Source: Amoebophrya sp. A120 (lineage: Eukaryota > Sar > Dinophyceae > Syndiniales > Amoebophryaceae). Taken from it: DNA of 41,315 bases. The stretch spans positions 1 to 41,315 of the forward strand of contig CAJINV010000021.1 in assembly GCA_905178155.1 (NCBI GenBank). The letters are read 5' to 3'. A program made the position numbers and the translations under genes. The notes below the pieces were generated by a model that worked only from the letters and a program-made list of their open reading frames with translations, made no database searches and was not told the origin of the DNA. Positions 10,099-20,732 of this stretch are shown piece by piece (within the stretch, counting starts at the first letter, position 1; the number at the start of each line of letters is the position of its first letter).

Positions 10099-13000
10099 AT
10101 GGTTGCCGCCACCTCCTTGGCTCGGCGCCAGCAGTCGCGAGGCCAAAAAGAGCCGCGCGTGCGCAGCAGCAGTCTCCGACGGATGTTCGGCTTTTCCTCC
10201 TCGGGCTCAAAGGCCAAAACCGCGAAAGCCACGGAAAGCAACAACGCTGACCCGAACGTCCAGAGAACGCCGACGACTCGCGGCGGGAACTACAAAAGCG
10301 CCGCACCCCTCGCAACCACGCCAAACCAGTCTCCTCTCCCGCCGACTGGAGAGAAGTTGTCTCGAAGTGCAGTCCAGAAGAAGAGCTACGGGAGCAGTGT
10401 TTCTTCTGGCGGACAACTACACCAGCACGCCGAACAGAGTCAGCAGCAGCATCAAATAAACTTCGCTTTTAATGCGACTGGGGCAATGTTCACGCCGGAC
10501 AAGATCAAGACTTTTTCTACTACCCAAGCCGACCAAAGCTCTCAATTCGCTGACAAAGATAACTCCGGCCGCAACCGGCCACGCGTGCGAACAGGGACTC
10601 GCGAGGTCGTGAAGAAAAGTAGTCTCGTCTACGGCGGACCGTCGAAAATGACGAACGAACAACAAATTTCAACACGGCAAACGGCAACTCGACCTGCGCC
10701 CTTAGCTCAAGCAACCACCACCTACAATCCTGCAGCGCGCGTTCCGACTTTTGTCGGTGTCCCCATGGTCGTCCCGATGCCGCGCTTGTCGCCGGACAGA
10801 AAAGAGGAGCAGATACAGAACACCCCCTTTCCCTCCTTTCTCGACTTGGAGAAGCAGCGGGGCGCCTCTCCGCCGGCCGCGCTGTCGCCGCTGCTTTCAC
10901 CGCTGGTCGTGCCGAAGTTGAACGCCAAGCCTGTGGTGTGGTTCGGTTCGCCGTCGCCGAAACAGGAAGTGCGGAGTGGCTGTGGTTCTACTTCCGGAGC
11001 GCCGTCGCCCGGAGCGGTGGGTGATCAGAGGGGACACGACGTCGACGTTGGTCCGACGCATCGTGGTTCGCCGCCGGCGGAAACAAATAAACAAGCTACA
11101 CGAGGAGGACCGGTTGCATCAGCAGGACCAGATCTACGTGAAGACATAGTAGACGTAGACGAGGATGAAATCGCAACGCAAGTCGTTCGCGAGGAAGTTG
11201 ACGAGCGATGTCAAGATCAAAAAATACAGCTGCACGATCAACAACGAATTTCTACGCCAGTTGAACATCAAAATGAATTCCTCCTCGACCACCCCGAAGA
11301 CCAAAACGAGCACCCCCGGGTCGAGAGTCCGACTCCCTCGACGCTGGTTTCCGCGAACTTCGCCACGGCAGATGAAGGAGAAATACAAGCGGAACAGGAG
11401 CTAATATTGAGCAGAAAAACTACAAACGCAGCTGGCTGTGCCTTCACGCCTCCACCAGTGGATGAAAATAAAACCGCAGTTGTAGAGAGACCACTCCGCC
11501 CGGTGAATTTGCTGCAGCAAGACGTTTTGCAAATCTCCACCGCGAGCATGGATTTGCTGGCTTCGTCGCGTGGTCGGAAATTCGCCATGGAGCAACAGGA
11601 ACAACAAGAGCAGAAGCAGCAGCGGGTGAAGAAGATGATGGTGGCTACAACTCCGGGTAAGTAGCTGCTTTTTGACAGATGTAAATGTTCAGAAAACTGT
11701 GAAGAACTACGTCATGACATGTTAGAGGTACTTCATATGCGCGGGGCAAATTCATTGCTTCAACTTCATTCCAAAAAATTATGACCCTCAGTCCGTTCCC
11801 CTTCCTCCCCCTGGCGGATGCCGAAGTTGAATCTGACGCCGCGAAGTGCTGTAGCTCCGAAAACACCAATCCCGGCCAAGGTCCTCCCGGACGCGCGGCG
11901 CTTCTCGATCAACTTGCCCTCGCCGCGGACGCACAATCTCTGCGGGAGCTTCACCCCAAGGGGAAGAAAAAAAACGGATAGCAACAGTCAGAATGGTCTT
12001 CAGCCGGAGTTTGTCGCGCGGACGGGTGGATTCTTGGGTACTACACGGTTTCGTTTACTTAGTGAAACTTAAGCTGATGAACGCTGCATGTGCAGTGCAG
12101 CTGCGTGCCACAAGTCTTGTTCACATGAAACAAAATTCGCTTCCAAATACTTAATTGAACAACAGACTCGCCAAACATTTCTGGTCTTAGTATCGGATCC
12201 ACGCCACTTCTGAAACTCGGAAGACCGCCGGCGTTGCCTGCAGCTGCTGCCGTTATCGTGGAAGAGTCGAAGGTGAGATTGAGATGTAAGTGGTTTTTTC
12301 GGAGATTCGTCCTTCGTAGAGGTGTTCTCAAATATCAACAAATGCTGTTTCTTTTCGCTTCTGTGAATTGCGGCTCTATTCAACATCAAAATTTCCGGAA
12401 ACGCTATTTATTTTTCATGCCCAGGTAATTCCTGATTCCGCGAATTTGCCTTGTTTCACCGCCGTTGCGCCAAAGACTCCTGTGGAAATGGTAGAGCCAG
12501 CGGAAGTAGTTGAAGTTCTTGCTCTACGACCTCTGAACAGTCAGGAACAAAACGTGCTGTCTGAACAAGGAGAAGGACCACCTTTGCGCCAAAATTGTAA
12601 TAAAATTGATCCCCCAGCATCCCCCGGCAGTTCCTCTCGTTCCATCCAAACCGCAGCGGGCCAGCAAGAGGAGGCAGGGGATAAGAATTTTGTCGCTGTT
12701 GCTGGGGAAGATCAAGATCAACTACAGGTGCCTTCACACCAGGCAGCAAATGGTATAGCTGCAGTGGACCTAGAACCTTCAGTTGTCGCAGCGTGCGAAA
12801 ATAGCGCAACCTCTGGTCTCCCAGCGGAAGTGTCGGAAGCAGTAGAGGAAACCCCAACTGCTGTAAACATCGTCGAGATCAAATCGCCGGACGAACCGCA
12901 CCAAGCAGTGAACTCAACCCCGCGATCCGAAAGTAATTCCTCGCCCCAAGAAGACGAACAACCCGAGGAGGACGACGATGATGGCCCAGCTGCGAAGTTC

Positions 13001-16000
13001 GCGTATATCAACCGTAAAAATGTCTGGGTCTGGAAGAATGCAAGATTTGTCATGCATATTTGTCATGACCCACGATGCCTGTAATGCATGCCCCAGCATC
13101 ACAGGTTTTTTATAGGATTTTTGATGCCCATTCCGCATGACAAATGCCTTCTCCGCGTAGCAAAAATTAGACTCTGTTTGCTGCTCATGCAACACAAATT
13201 TTTTAGACATCGAAACACAGCATCACAAGTTGCATTCTTCCAGACCCAGACATTTTTGCACTTAATATTTTTGAAACGCCCGGCTCTGGATCGCCGAGCG
13301 CCTCGTCGCTGTGGATCGGGGCTGTTTCCCCGAACGTCAGAAAATCCCCAATCCCAAGACCCTATCAAATGCAAAAATGTCTGGGTCTGGAAGACTGCCA
13401 GGTTTGTCATGCAGATCCTGTATGATCCATGACGCCGTTCATGCATGGTCTAGCATCACAGATTTTTAGAGGGCTTCCTAATGCGTACCCCGCATGAGAA
13501 ATGCCCTCTCCGCTTAGGACAAACCCGACCCCTCTTGCTGGTCATGCAATGCAAATTTTTTTAGAATCCAAACACAGCATGACAAGTTCCAGCCTTCCAG
13601 ACCCAGACATTTTTGCATTTGATAGACCCCCTCCATCAGCCACTTTGCTTTGCACCTGATCCGTCGACACGACCGCCGCCGCCGCGGAGCTGCCCCACGT
13701 CGCCTCGATGATTTTCAATTTGCCCCCGACCTCCGCGTTCGCGACCCACACGCGATTATCGCAAGAAAAAACTGTTTCACTGTAAACTTGTTACGCATAA
13801 AATGGAACACAGAAGCATTTGACTTGCTACACATGCAAGAAAGTGGATTTTTAGCTGTGTTTTCCCTTAGGAAGCTTGCATGGCAAATTTTCTCTGTCAT
13901 GCGGAACAAACTTGTGATGCAAAAGTTGCAAAATCCTTACAGTGAAAGACTTTTTTCCTGTGATAGCGGTCGCAGGAGTTGTAATACGACAACACAAACT
14001 CCTCGCTCTCGTCCTCCTCCTCGTTCGCTATGCAAGAAAAAAACTGTGTAAGTGTAGCTTTGTCTTGCAGATGTTGCAATACAGTTACACTTGTCATGCC
14101 GGATATGCATCAGAGGCTATTTTAGTACGTGTTTTAGCATACTAGCTACGCATGACAAGTTTTCTGTCATGAAAAACAAATCTGTGATGCTGTTCCTGCA
14201 AAAAAGTTACACTTACACAGTTTTTTTCTTCGATATTCGCCCCCGCTGCGTCAGTAGTTGCCGTGTTCTTCTCGACGTCCGCGGACTCCAGCTCGTCCAG
14301 CTGTTGAATGTGCGTGAAGTCGGGCGGCATCATGTGCGCCTTGCGGTGTTCGATGTACTTCGCGACCGCGCTAGCGTCCGCACGCGCCCACGCTTCGTCG
14401 CACCGCATCTTGCTCCGGGACGTGGACTGGCTCCAGCAAACGGTATCGCTCTTCCCGAGGAGGAAGAAGTAAATGCCCCGCTTCAACAACGTCCGCTTCA
14501 TGCTCGGGTGCAGCGCCCCGGCCAACTCGTCACAGTCCTTCTTCATCGCAGCCACCATTTCGATGTGAAACTGCACGTCGTCCTCCTCCCGCCACTCCTT
14601 GCAGTAGGCGAACCCGCCCGGCCAGAAGTGCAGGCCGTCCGAATATGGATTGCAAAAGTGTCTGGGTCTGGGAGAGTCATGCTGTTTTTGCATGACACAG
14701 AAGGTCTGGCATGGAAGCTCTGGCATCACAGGTCGCGAGAAGCTTCCGCAATGCCGAATCCGCATGACAAATCCCCCACTTTGGTGACAGAAAGTGGGCA
14801 GCTTTTGCTACCTCTGCTTGAGAGATTTTTCTGTGATCTGAAATGCGCAACACAAGTTTGCATTCTTCCAGACCCAGACATTTTTACATTTGATAGCGTA
14901 CACGCCGGAGCGGTATCTTGACGTCCGCACGCCTTCGCCGCCGTCGACTGCTGNAGACTCTGTTTGCTGCTCATGCAACACAAATTTTTTAGACATCGAA
15001 ACACAGCATCACAAGTTGCATTCTTCCAGACCCAGACATTTTTACATTTGATAGCGTACACGCCGGAGCGGTATCTTGACGTCCGCACGCCTTCGCCGCC
15101 GTCGACTGCTGGAAAGGGCGGGGCGGAGCCGGGTCAGAGTAATAAAGACGAAAGAGTTACTACGCAGGAACTTCCTGTTTCCGCCGCGACACCAGGACCA
15201 GTAGGCACCAATCGCGTACTGGAAATGTTGACTGCAGACGAGCAGGATGAAAAGAATGATGCGGGAGCACAACCATCTTCATCCTTGAAATCGGAGTGTG
15301 TAGAGCGGGAAGTAGACTACAAAGAGGACCAACAGGATCATCTTCACGTGACCGCGTGGGCGACAAAGCTCGTGGATTTTGTCATGACGGTGGCAGCGCG
15401 GAAGGCTGCCGTCGACCACGACCAGGGGGCCACGGACCCAATGCCCGCAGCCAAAACCTCCAGGACCGTCGGCCGAGTCGCGCGGGCATTCGGAAGTGCA
15501 ACTTCTACGGCAGAGGAGGCACTACCAGACACCGTCGCAGGCGATGAAACTTCGACACAAGGCGCCAGCAAAGACAACGCTGAAGCGGAAAAAAGAGAAA
15601 CAAACACCGCGAAAACGCCGCCGACTACACAGCAAATAGTCGAGTCACCACGACCAGGTTCGCGTGCTGACCGCAGCAGTACGGAAAATACGGAAAGAAC
15701 TGAAGCAGCCACTTCTACTACCGCGGTTGTTCCACCCAGCGCCGCGAAGAAGGCTTTGGTCATCCTCGGCGGTGAGAGTCGGTCCGCCGAGGAAGAGGCG
15801 ACGACCGAGTACATTCGCGCTGCCGCGTCTCCGTCCGATATCGTGACCACGCCCATTGCGGATTTGGACCAGCTGTTGCTCGTGACCTGCAACTCGGCCG
15901 GCGTGTATAACAGCGGTTCTTGCGCTATGTCAGAAGCTGGATCCATTTCGTCCCCAGCTTGCAACCTGTTCGCAACCTCCCTCTCCTGCGCCCCGGACCA

Positions 16001-17910
16001 AATGCAGCTGCAAGAGTCCTTTTACTCCGTCTGCACGGCCGGTGTGCCAGCGGCGAGTTGTGTGGCGGCAGGCGGTAAGAACGAGGGTGACAATCAGCAA
16101 AAGGAAGCATCATCGCCCATAGAGGGTGAGGATGGGCAGCTGTTTCAATCTCCCGGTGGAACGACCATGAGGGAAGTTATCTGCAGTTCGCCGGTCCAGA
16201 AATTTGAACCAACGGAGATAGCGGAACAAGGAAGCGAGGTTGGGACGACGACCGCGCTTCGTCCGGGAGATACGGCTGCGGCGGGAATAAATGCGTCGAC
16301 ACAGGCTGCTCCGGTGTCTTCTGCTTCGGAAGTTTTTGCAGAGGGAGCGAAGGTCAGTGAAGTAGTATCTATGTTGATCTTCATCGTCATCTGCAACTCT
16401 TTCTCTCGTCGTCCGATTTCTGTTCTCCTTCAAGACCGACCCGAATTTGACATCGGTAAAATAAGAAATTATTGCTGTCCTCACATTATCGTTCTCCCAT
16501 TAAGCAAAACAAAAACTTCAGGTCATCACTAGTACCAGCAGCAATGTACCAGTCAACGAAGACCACGATGAAGACGCGAACAACTTCGCCGCCGAAGTAG
16601 AGGAGCCAGACGCGTACGCGAGTTCGCCTGAGGTGGCGACCATTTGTGGCGATTTGATCGACAGTCTACGGGACCGGGCCCTCCTGCTGCAGCCGACTTC
16701 GCCGCCGTTGGAGCGACAGGAAGTAGTAGAGAAACAGCAGGACAATTTGTCTTCAAGGGTTGATGTTCCTGTACGAGACGATAATGATCCTGAACAAGCG
16801 CCAAGTGGCCGTTTTCCAGTGTGGTCTTCTTCAAAGCAATGTCGTAGTCGACCGCCATCTCTCTCACCCGACGGTGCGTCTTCAACAACCTCCAGTATGT
16901 ACAATAACTCCGGAACAACTGCGGCGGAGAGAAAAAAGATCCTCCCCGCGATGCCGAAGCTTGGGTGGCAGCTGCCGCCGCTGGCGCCAACGAAGACGCC
17001 AACTAGGAATAGTGGGAACAGCAACGCGAAAAGCGGCAGCACACTTTCCGACCGCCGTCCACCCGTACTCTCGGGAACTGGTAGTAGCAGCAGGGAAAAG
17101 AGTCGGCAACGTGATCCGATTCTCGCAGAGGAATATTCACCCGGTGGTCGTCACGGCCCCGGAACGACAGCACGCGGGACGTCGATGAGCAGTTACATCT
17201 TGCAAAGCCCGCGGGGAATTCTGCGAAGCCCCAGCATTTCCGGCTTCCAAGCAAGCCCGCTGCTGAAGCTCTTCCCAACAAGTAGACTGGGGATAGAACG
17301 AGATTCGGAAGTGGAGGTACTAGCGAAAGATGATAAATCATGCGGTGAACAACAAACACCGTCCAGCAGCGTCGCCAGCGCCACAACACCCACCAGGACA
17401 GGGAAAAGTAAAATGAACTCGAAAGAATCGCAAGGACACTACAACGATAAAAAAAGCACCGTTTTTGTGGCGGAACAGGAAAGCGGTGCTTCTTCAAACA
17501 AAAAAGACGACCCGCAGATGAGAAACATTGTTCAAAACCGTAACGAAAGACAACGACCGCCAAGATTGCAGCTGAACCTCCATGCCCCGGCGCTTGTCTC
17601 CTCTCCCGGATCCTGCACAGTGTCCTCCATTTCCGCGTTGTCGAACCGTAGTAGCGACTTGCGGAACATTCGACCAGACGACATCTTGCCTGAAAAGAGA
17701 AAAAATGGGAATTCCTTTTTCATCCCTGCCTCGCCGAGGTGCGACATGATTTCCAACAACAGCGAGAGGCCTCCAAAGCTGAAACTGTCCGGCCTGCCAC
17801 CTCCGTCGCCGGTGGTCACAAGTGCGAGCAGTCTCTGCATGACGCCCCGGTCTCTGAGCTCCATCGGGGCGAAGCTGGAACTGGCGCGGCAGCGGTCAAC
17901 TTGTTCCTAG
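10099..17910 (+). CDS. Long disordered S/T-P-rich protein, multi-exon
   Basis: The start at ATG 10099 (CCAAGATGGTT) opens a 520-residue exon to 11656. The frame continues in 11792-about 12040, about 12189-12272, 12425-13005, 15059-16352 and 16522-17910 (TAG). The joins at 11656/11792, 12272/12425, 13005/15059 and 16352/16522 are all in frame. The join between about 12040 and 12189 is not resolved. The product is low-complexity: Gln-, Ser-, Pro- and Glu-rich, with many S/T-P pairs (LSPLLSPLVVP, SPRGILRSPSISGF, VAPKTP twice) suggesting a heavily phosphorylated scaffold. No catalytic domain, signal peptide or membrane segment stands out. One intron is an introner with a 1.6 kb inverted copy of the first gene (see separate entries). 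Function unknown. Confidence 0.6.
11657..11791 (+). other. GT-AG intron with GTAAGTAG donor
   Basis: The donor GTAAGTAG at 11657 and acceptor CCCTCAG ending 11791 join ACTCCGG to TCCGTTCC, giving TTPVRSPSSPWRMPKL in frame. This is a canonical spliceosomal intron of 135 bp. Confidence 0.65.
12273..12424 (+). other. GT-AG intron
   Basis: Exon GAAGAGTCGAAG ends at 12272, GTGAGATTG begins the intron, and TTCATGCCCAG ends it at 12424. The join reads VEESK-VIPDSANL in phase 0. It is canonical, 152 bp long, and preceded by a pyrimidine-rich stretch. Confidence 0.7.
13006..15058 (+). mobile_element. Expanded introner element, GTCTGGGTCTGG family, containing a foreign insert
   Basis: GCGTA at 13001-13005 is repeated at 15054-15058 and also at 14896-14900. 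The left end is TATCAACCGTAAAAATGTCT and the right end is its inverted match (AGACATTTTTACATTTGATA). Excision to either right copy gives AKFAY-TPERYLDV in frame. A simple element would be about 250 bp: 13006-13255 followed directly by the last bases before 15058. The extra 1.8 kb consists of the inverted gene-1 segment, a partial exon copy, an N, and a second copy of the element's right half. Confidence 0.7.
13238..14881 (-). pseudogene. Inverted near-identical copy of 2541-4184 of the first gene
   Basis: Positions pair with the first gene at a constant sum of 17422 over about 1.64 kb, so there is no net indel. At least one substitution is present (C at 3250 versus A at 14172 on the + strand, where identity would require G). 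The copy carries part of the metalloprotease-like domain, its exons, introners c-f and only the tip of introner g. Both breakpoints fall inside the CCAGACCCAGACATTTTT terminal repeat. It has no start or end of the gene, so it is at most a gene fragment. It may instead be a misassembled duplicate path. Confidence 0.7.
14859..15111. repeat. Direct duplication around an assembly gap (N at 14954)
   Basis: About 95 bp (roughly 14859-14953) recurs at an offset of 158 (roughly 15017-15111). It includes the end of the introner, the GCGTA repeat and 58 bp of exon ending ...GTCGACTGCTG. Position 14954 is N. The sequence right after N (AGACTCTGTTTGCTGCTCAT) repeats 13169 onward. This is the look of two contigs with overlapping ends that were scaffolded without merging. 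Confidence 0.75.
16353..16521 (+). other. GT-AG intron
   Basis: Exon GAGGGAGCGAAG ends at 16352, GTCAGTGAAG is the donor, and AAAAACTTCAG ends at 16521. The join gives AEGAK-VITSTSSNV in phase 0. It is canonical, 169 bp, with a pyrimidine-rich 3' half. Confidence 0.7.
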
Positions 17911-18813
17911 GCGGGAATGTTCTCGATGAGGGGAGGAAACGCAGTTGCTGGCGCGTAGGAGCGACGCTCATTTTTCGTGTCGGTAGTACTCTCAAGAAAA
18001 GTAATATCACCTGACTTTTTTGTAAAAAATCAATCTGGTCAACCGGTCAAATAGCAGTGGAAATAGAACCAAGCATTGGTATCGCAAAGTAGAATTCGGA
18101 CGGTCATCTGTCACTGAAAAATCAATCTTTTTCGCCCACTAAATATCGTTTGGCTGGAGCTTCTATGGATGTCATATACCTGGTTTCATCAGATTTTCCT
18201 ATGTAGAAAGCAATTGTACTAAATTAGGACTGGTAAGTAGTTTTTCAGCAGCAATTACTAATGTCTTCAGAAATTTGGTCACAACATTGCAACAGCATTG
18301 AACGACTTTGTTGTGTTGTAAAATGAATCTTCTGCTTCTGCTTGCATGAATGTCCTTGTTAGACCGCTCAGCACATCAGGCTGATAACCATGTTTCCACT
18401 AAACACTAACACTGCTTTTTTGGCGCATCGCTCGTCTTGTGAAATTCCAGATCTCGTACTCGTCAAATAATGACCGGAGCAGCATAATGTGCTCTTCGAG
18501 CCAGGATTTTACAACGACCTCACGTACTTTTTCGCGCAACTTGTTCCACCAGCGGCCAAACCCGCGTTCACCTCTGCAAACAAGAACAGCTGATGAGAGG
18601 AAGGCGCTGTCGTCGTACCATTACCACGACTCTTCTACTTCGTCTTGAAGGAAGTCCACTGGAATTACAACGAGTGAACATGATAATTGTCAGTCCGCTA
18701 TTGATTCATTGTATGATAATTGATTGTTGTGGTCGTCCCAATCGGTGCTCAAGCTGATAGATTGTCAACGATAGTGATTGTGAAAGTGAAGAACATCCAC
18801 CAGAGTGGCCAAG
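17911..18813. other. Intergenic region
   Basis: AT-rich, with no long frame. A 69-residue frame at 18439-18648 is Ser/Thr-rich and not convincing. A GTAAGTAG word lies at 18233 and could be a donor of an unassigned 5' exon or UTR. The 17-mer GTCACTGAAAAATCAAT at 18110 also occurs downstream of the next gene at 19893. Confidence 0.35.
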
Positions 18814-19843
18814 ATGAAGCTGGAGCGCGTCGTCACTTTGCTAAGTTGGACCGGGCTCCTGGCGGCCGATGCTGTGCACGTGCGTGTGGGAATCGCTACC
18901 GGAATCGCGGAGTCTTCCCAGGACGTCGGAACAAATGCTCGTGGCAAGAACATGCTGCTTTCCGCTCGTTTGCAGACGCGCGCGGACTTGAAAGAGATCA
19001 CGCAGCAGGAGGCCACCCTGCAGAAGCACATCTCGCGGGTCTACTCCCTCTTCGAGTTTACGAAGGAGTTGCTGCTGAACGAAGAGATGGGAGGACGCTC
19101 TCCCAACAACAAAAATACAGCGGCCCGAGTAGACATCACCGCATCTATGCCCGCTGACGTCAAGGCCGCTTACGAGCAGTTGCAGAAAAACGACAAGGCT
19201 GCGTTGGGCAGAAAAGGCATGGTGGGCAACCTGATGATGTCTAAAGCGATGGGGCCGGCAATCATGGTGCCGCTGCTCCAAGAAATGTACGAAAAGTTCA
19301 AAGGCGACATCAAGCGCGCCAATGCGCAGGAAAAGCGAGCCGCGGACAGGGTGTCGAAGCAAGAAAAGGAGTACGTTGCCTTCCAAAACGAGGGGAAATC
19401 CTACCTGCTGGAGCAAAAAAAGATATCCAAGAAAAAAACGTTGTTAGTGTAAATTTGTGATGCGCAACATGCAAGATGATTGCGTCTGTCATGCTTGGCA
19501 TGCATTGTAGGGTCTATCACAGGGCGTTTTCACGTACCATCTGCGCATGACAGGTTTTTGCTGTCATGCCAGACAGATTTGTAATGCTGTTCCTCCAATA
19601 AAAAAGTTACACCTCCTACAATGTTTTTTTCTTGGATAAAAGAAAGTGATCGACTACTACAAGAAGCAACGCGAAATCCAGCACCACCACTACCACACGA
19701 TGCTGAAAATGGCCCATGCGATGATGCAGCGCATTACAAAGGTGAAACAAATGTGCGCGGATGCGGCTAACGGAAAAAAGCTGTCAGCAAAGCAACTCGA
19801 GGAGCTGCGGCTAGCCGCCCCAAGTACGAAGATTGTGCTGTGA
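18814..19843 (+). CDS. Small secreted helical protein, two exons
   Basis: ATG 18814 is chosen because it starts a typical signal peptide (MKLERVVTLLSWTGLLAADA); the frame upstream has only a GTG. Exon 1 runs to 19422. After the introner the frame continues KVIDYYKKQREIQHHHYHTM to TGA at 19841-19843. The mature product is mostly charged and helical (Lys-, Glu-, Gln-rich), with a coiled-coil-like segment KRANAQEKRAADRVSKQEKE, and is about 270 residues in total. No known family is recognised. It could be an exported or luminal structural protein, for example an effector or matrix component, but this is inference. Confidence 0.6.
19423..19642 (+). mobile_element. Introner element, TATCCAAGAAAAAAACRTTG family
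   Basis: AAAAG is repeated at 19418-19422 and 19638-19642 (AAAAGA if one more base is counted). The left end ATATCCAAGAAAAAAACGTT is inverted on the right (CAATGTTTTTTTCTTGGATA). Excision gives EQKK-KVIDYYKK in frame. The interior contains TGTCATGC/GCATGACA words shared with other introner families in this window. Confidence 0.78.
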
Positions 19844-20732
19844 ATGAAAGCAGCCGAAGAAGGAGAATTCTGCAAGTTACTGAACTGCCGTTAGTCACTG
19901 AAAAATCAATGCGTTTGCAGTCGTGTTTCGAGTTTTTTTTTCCGAACATTCAAAAATAGAAAAGTTGAATGGCAATAGATTTACATTGACAGGAAGTGGA
20001 AGTCGTTAGCGTCTGCAGAAGCGACGATCTTCAACTGCTACCCAGGGATCACAACTGACTGTTCCTTTGTTCTTTCTACTACTCGCGATGCCACGACGTC
20101 CCTTAACTCTTCTCACTTCTTGTTCGTATGACAAATTTCCGTCCTACTTGTACTTCGTGTTCGTGTTGGTTGGCGTCCGCTGTGATTTCGAAGAGTCAAC
20201 ATGCTTCCAAAACGATTTTTTAGTGAGATCGAGATTCTGGCTGCATCATACATAGCGATAACCTCGTTCAGAGCAGGTTCTTGCTTGGCAGAACGCCGCA
20301 AAACCAAAGTCATCGTCTTCGTAGTCGTCAACATAAGTAAGTAGCTATGGTGTCAAGCATGCAGTTTTATCGTCCTTTTTCTGCTCGTTCTAATCGCCCA
20401 CTGCTTGAATCGTTCTTCTACCTTTTGTATCTTACAAGAACAATGTCATTATCCGGTCGTGCGCGTCTTTTTTAGTTTTGAGCCAGTTTGTGTTTGTGTC
20501 GCATCTCAATAAGTGAACTCTCCATCCTCCACTTGAAAATTTCGTTTTCGTCTTCGACCTCGTCCTGCTAATGTCGACCTTGAAATGCCTATTGTATTTT
20601 TGCACCAGGCCTTTGTTCTTGGCTGTAAAATCTCTCCCCCCACTTGCTAGTTGCTACTGTGTAATTTTAGAATCGTTAGAAATGCTTTGCTAGCAGAGTT
20701 AGAGTAAGAATCGCCTCCCCGGGTATTCCTTC
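19844..20732. other. Intergenic region
   Basis: No convincing gene. It contains the repeated 17-mer at 19893 and a GTAAGTAG word at 20337 that may be the donor of a 5' UTR intron of the next gene. Confidence 0.35.

Noticed and set aside
13238-14881. Composite transposon made of two introners
   Set aside because: The bounding TIRs within the moved segment are in direct, not inverted, orientation, and one introner is represented only by its tip, so standard outside-end transposition does not explain it.
13650-14921. Plus-strand frames of 133 and 276 residues inside the inverted copy
   Set aside because: They are the antisense of the gene-1 exons and introners and occur identically on the minus strand at the original locus.
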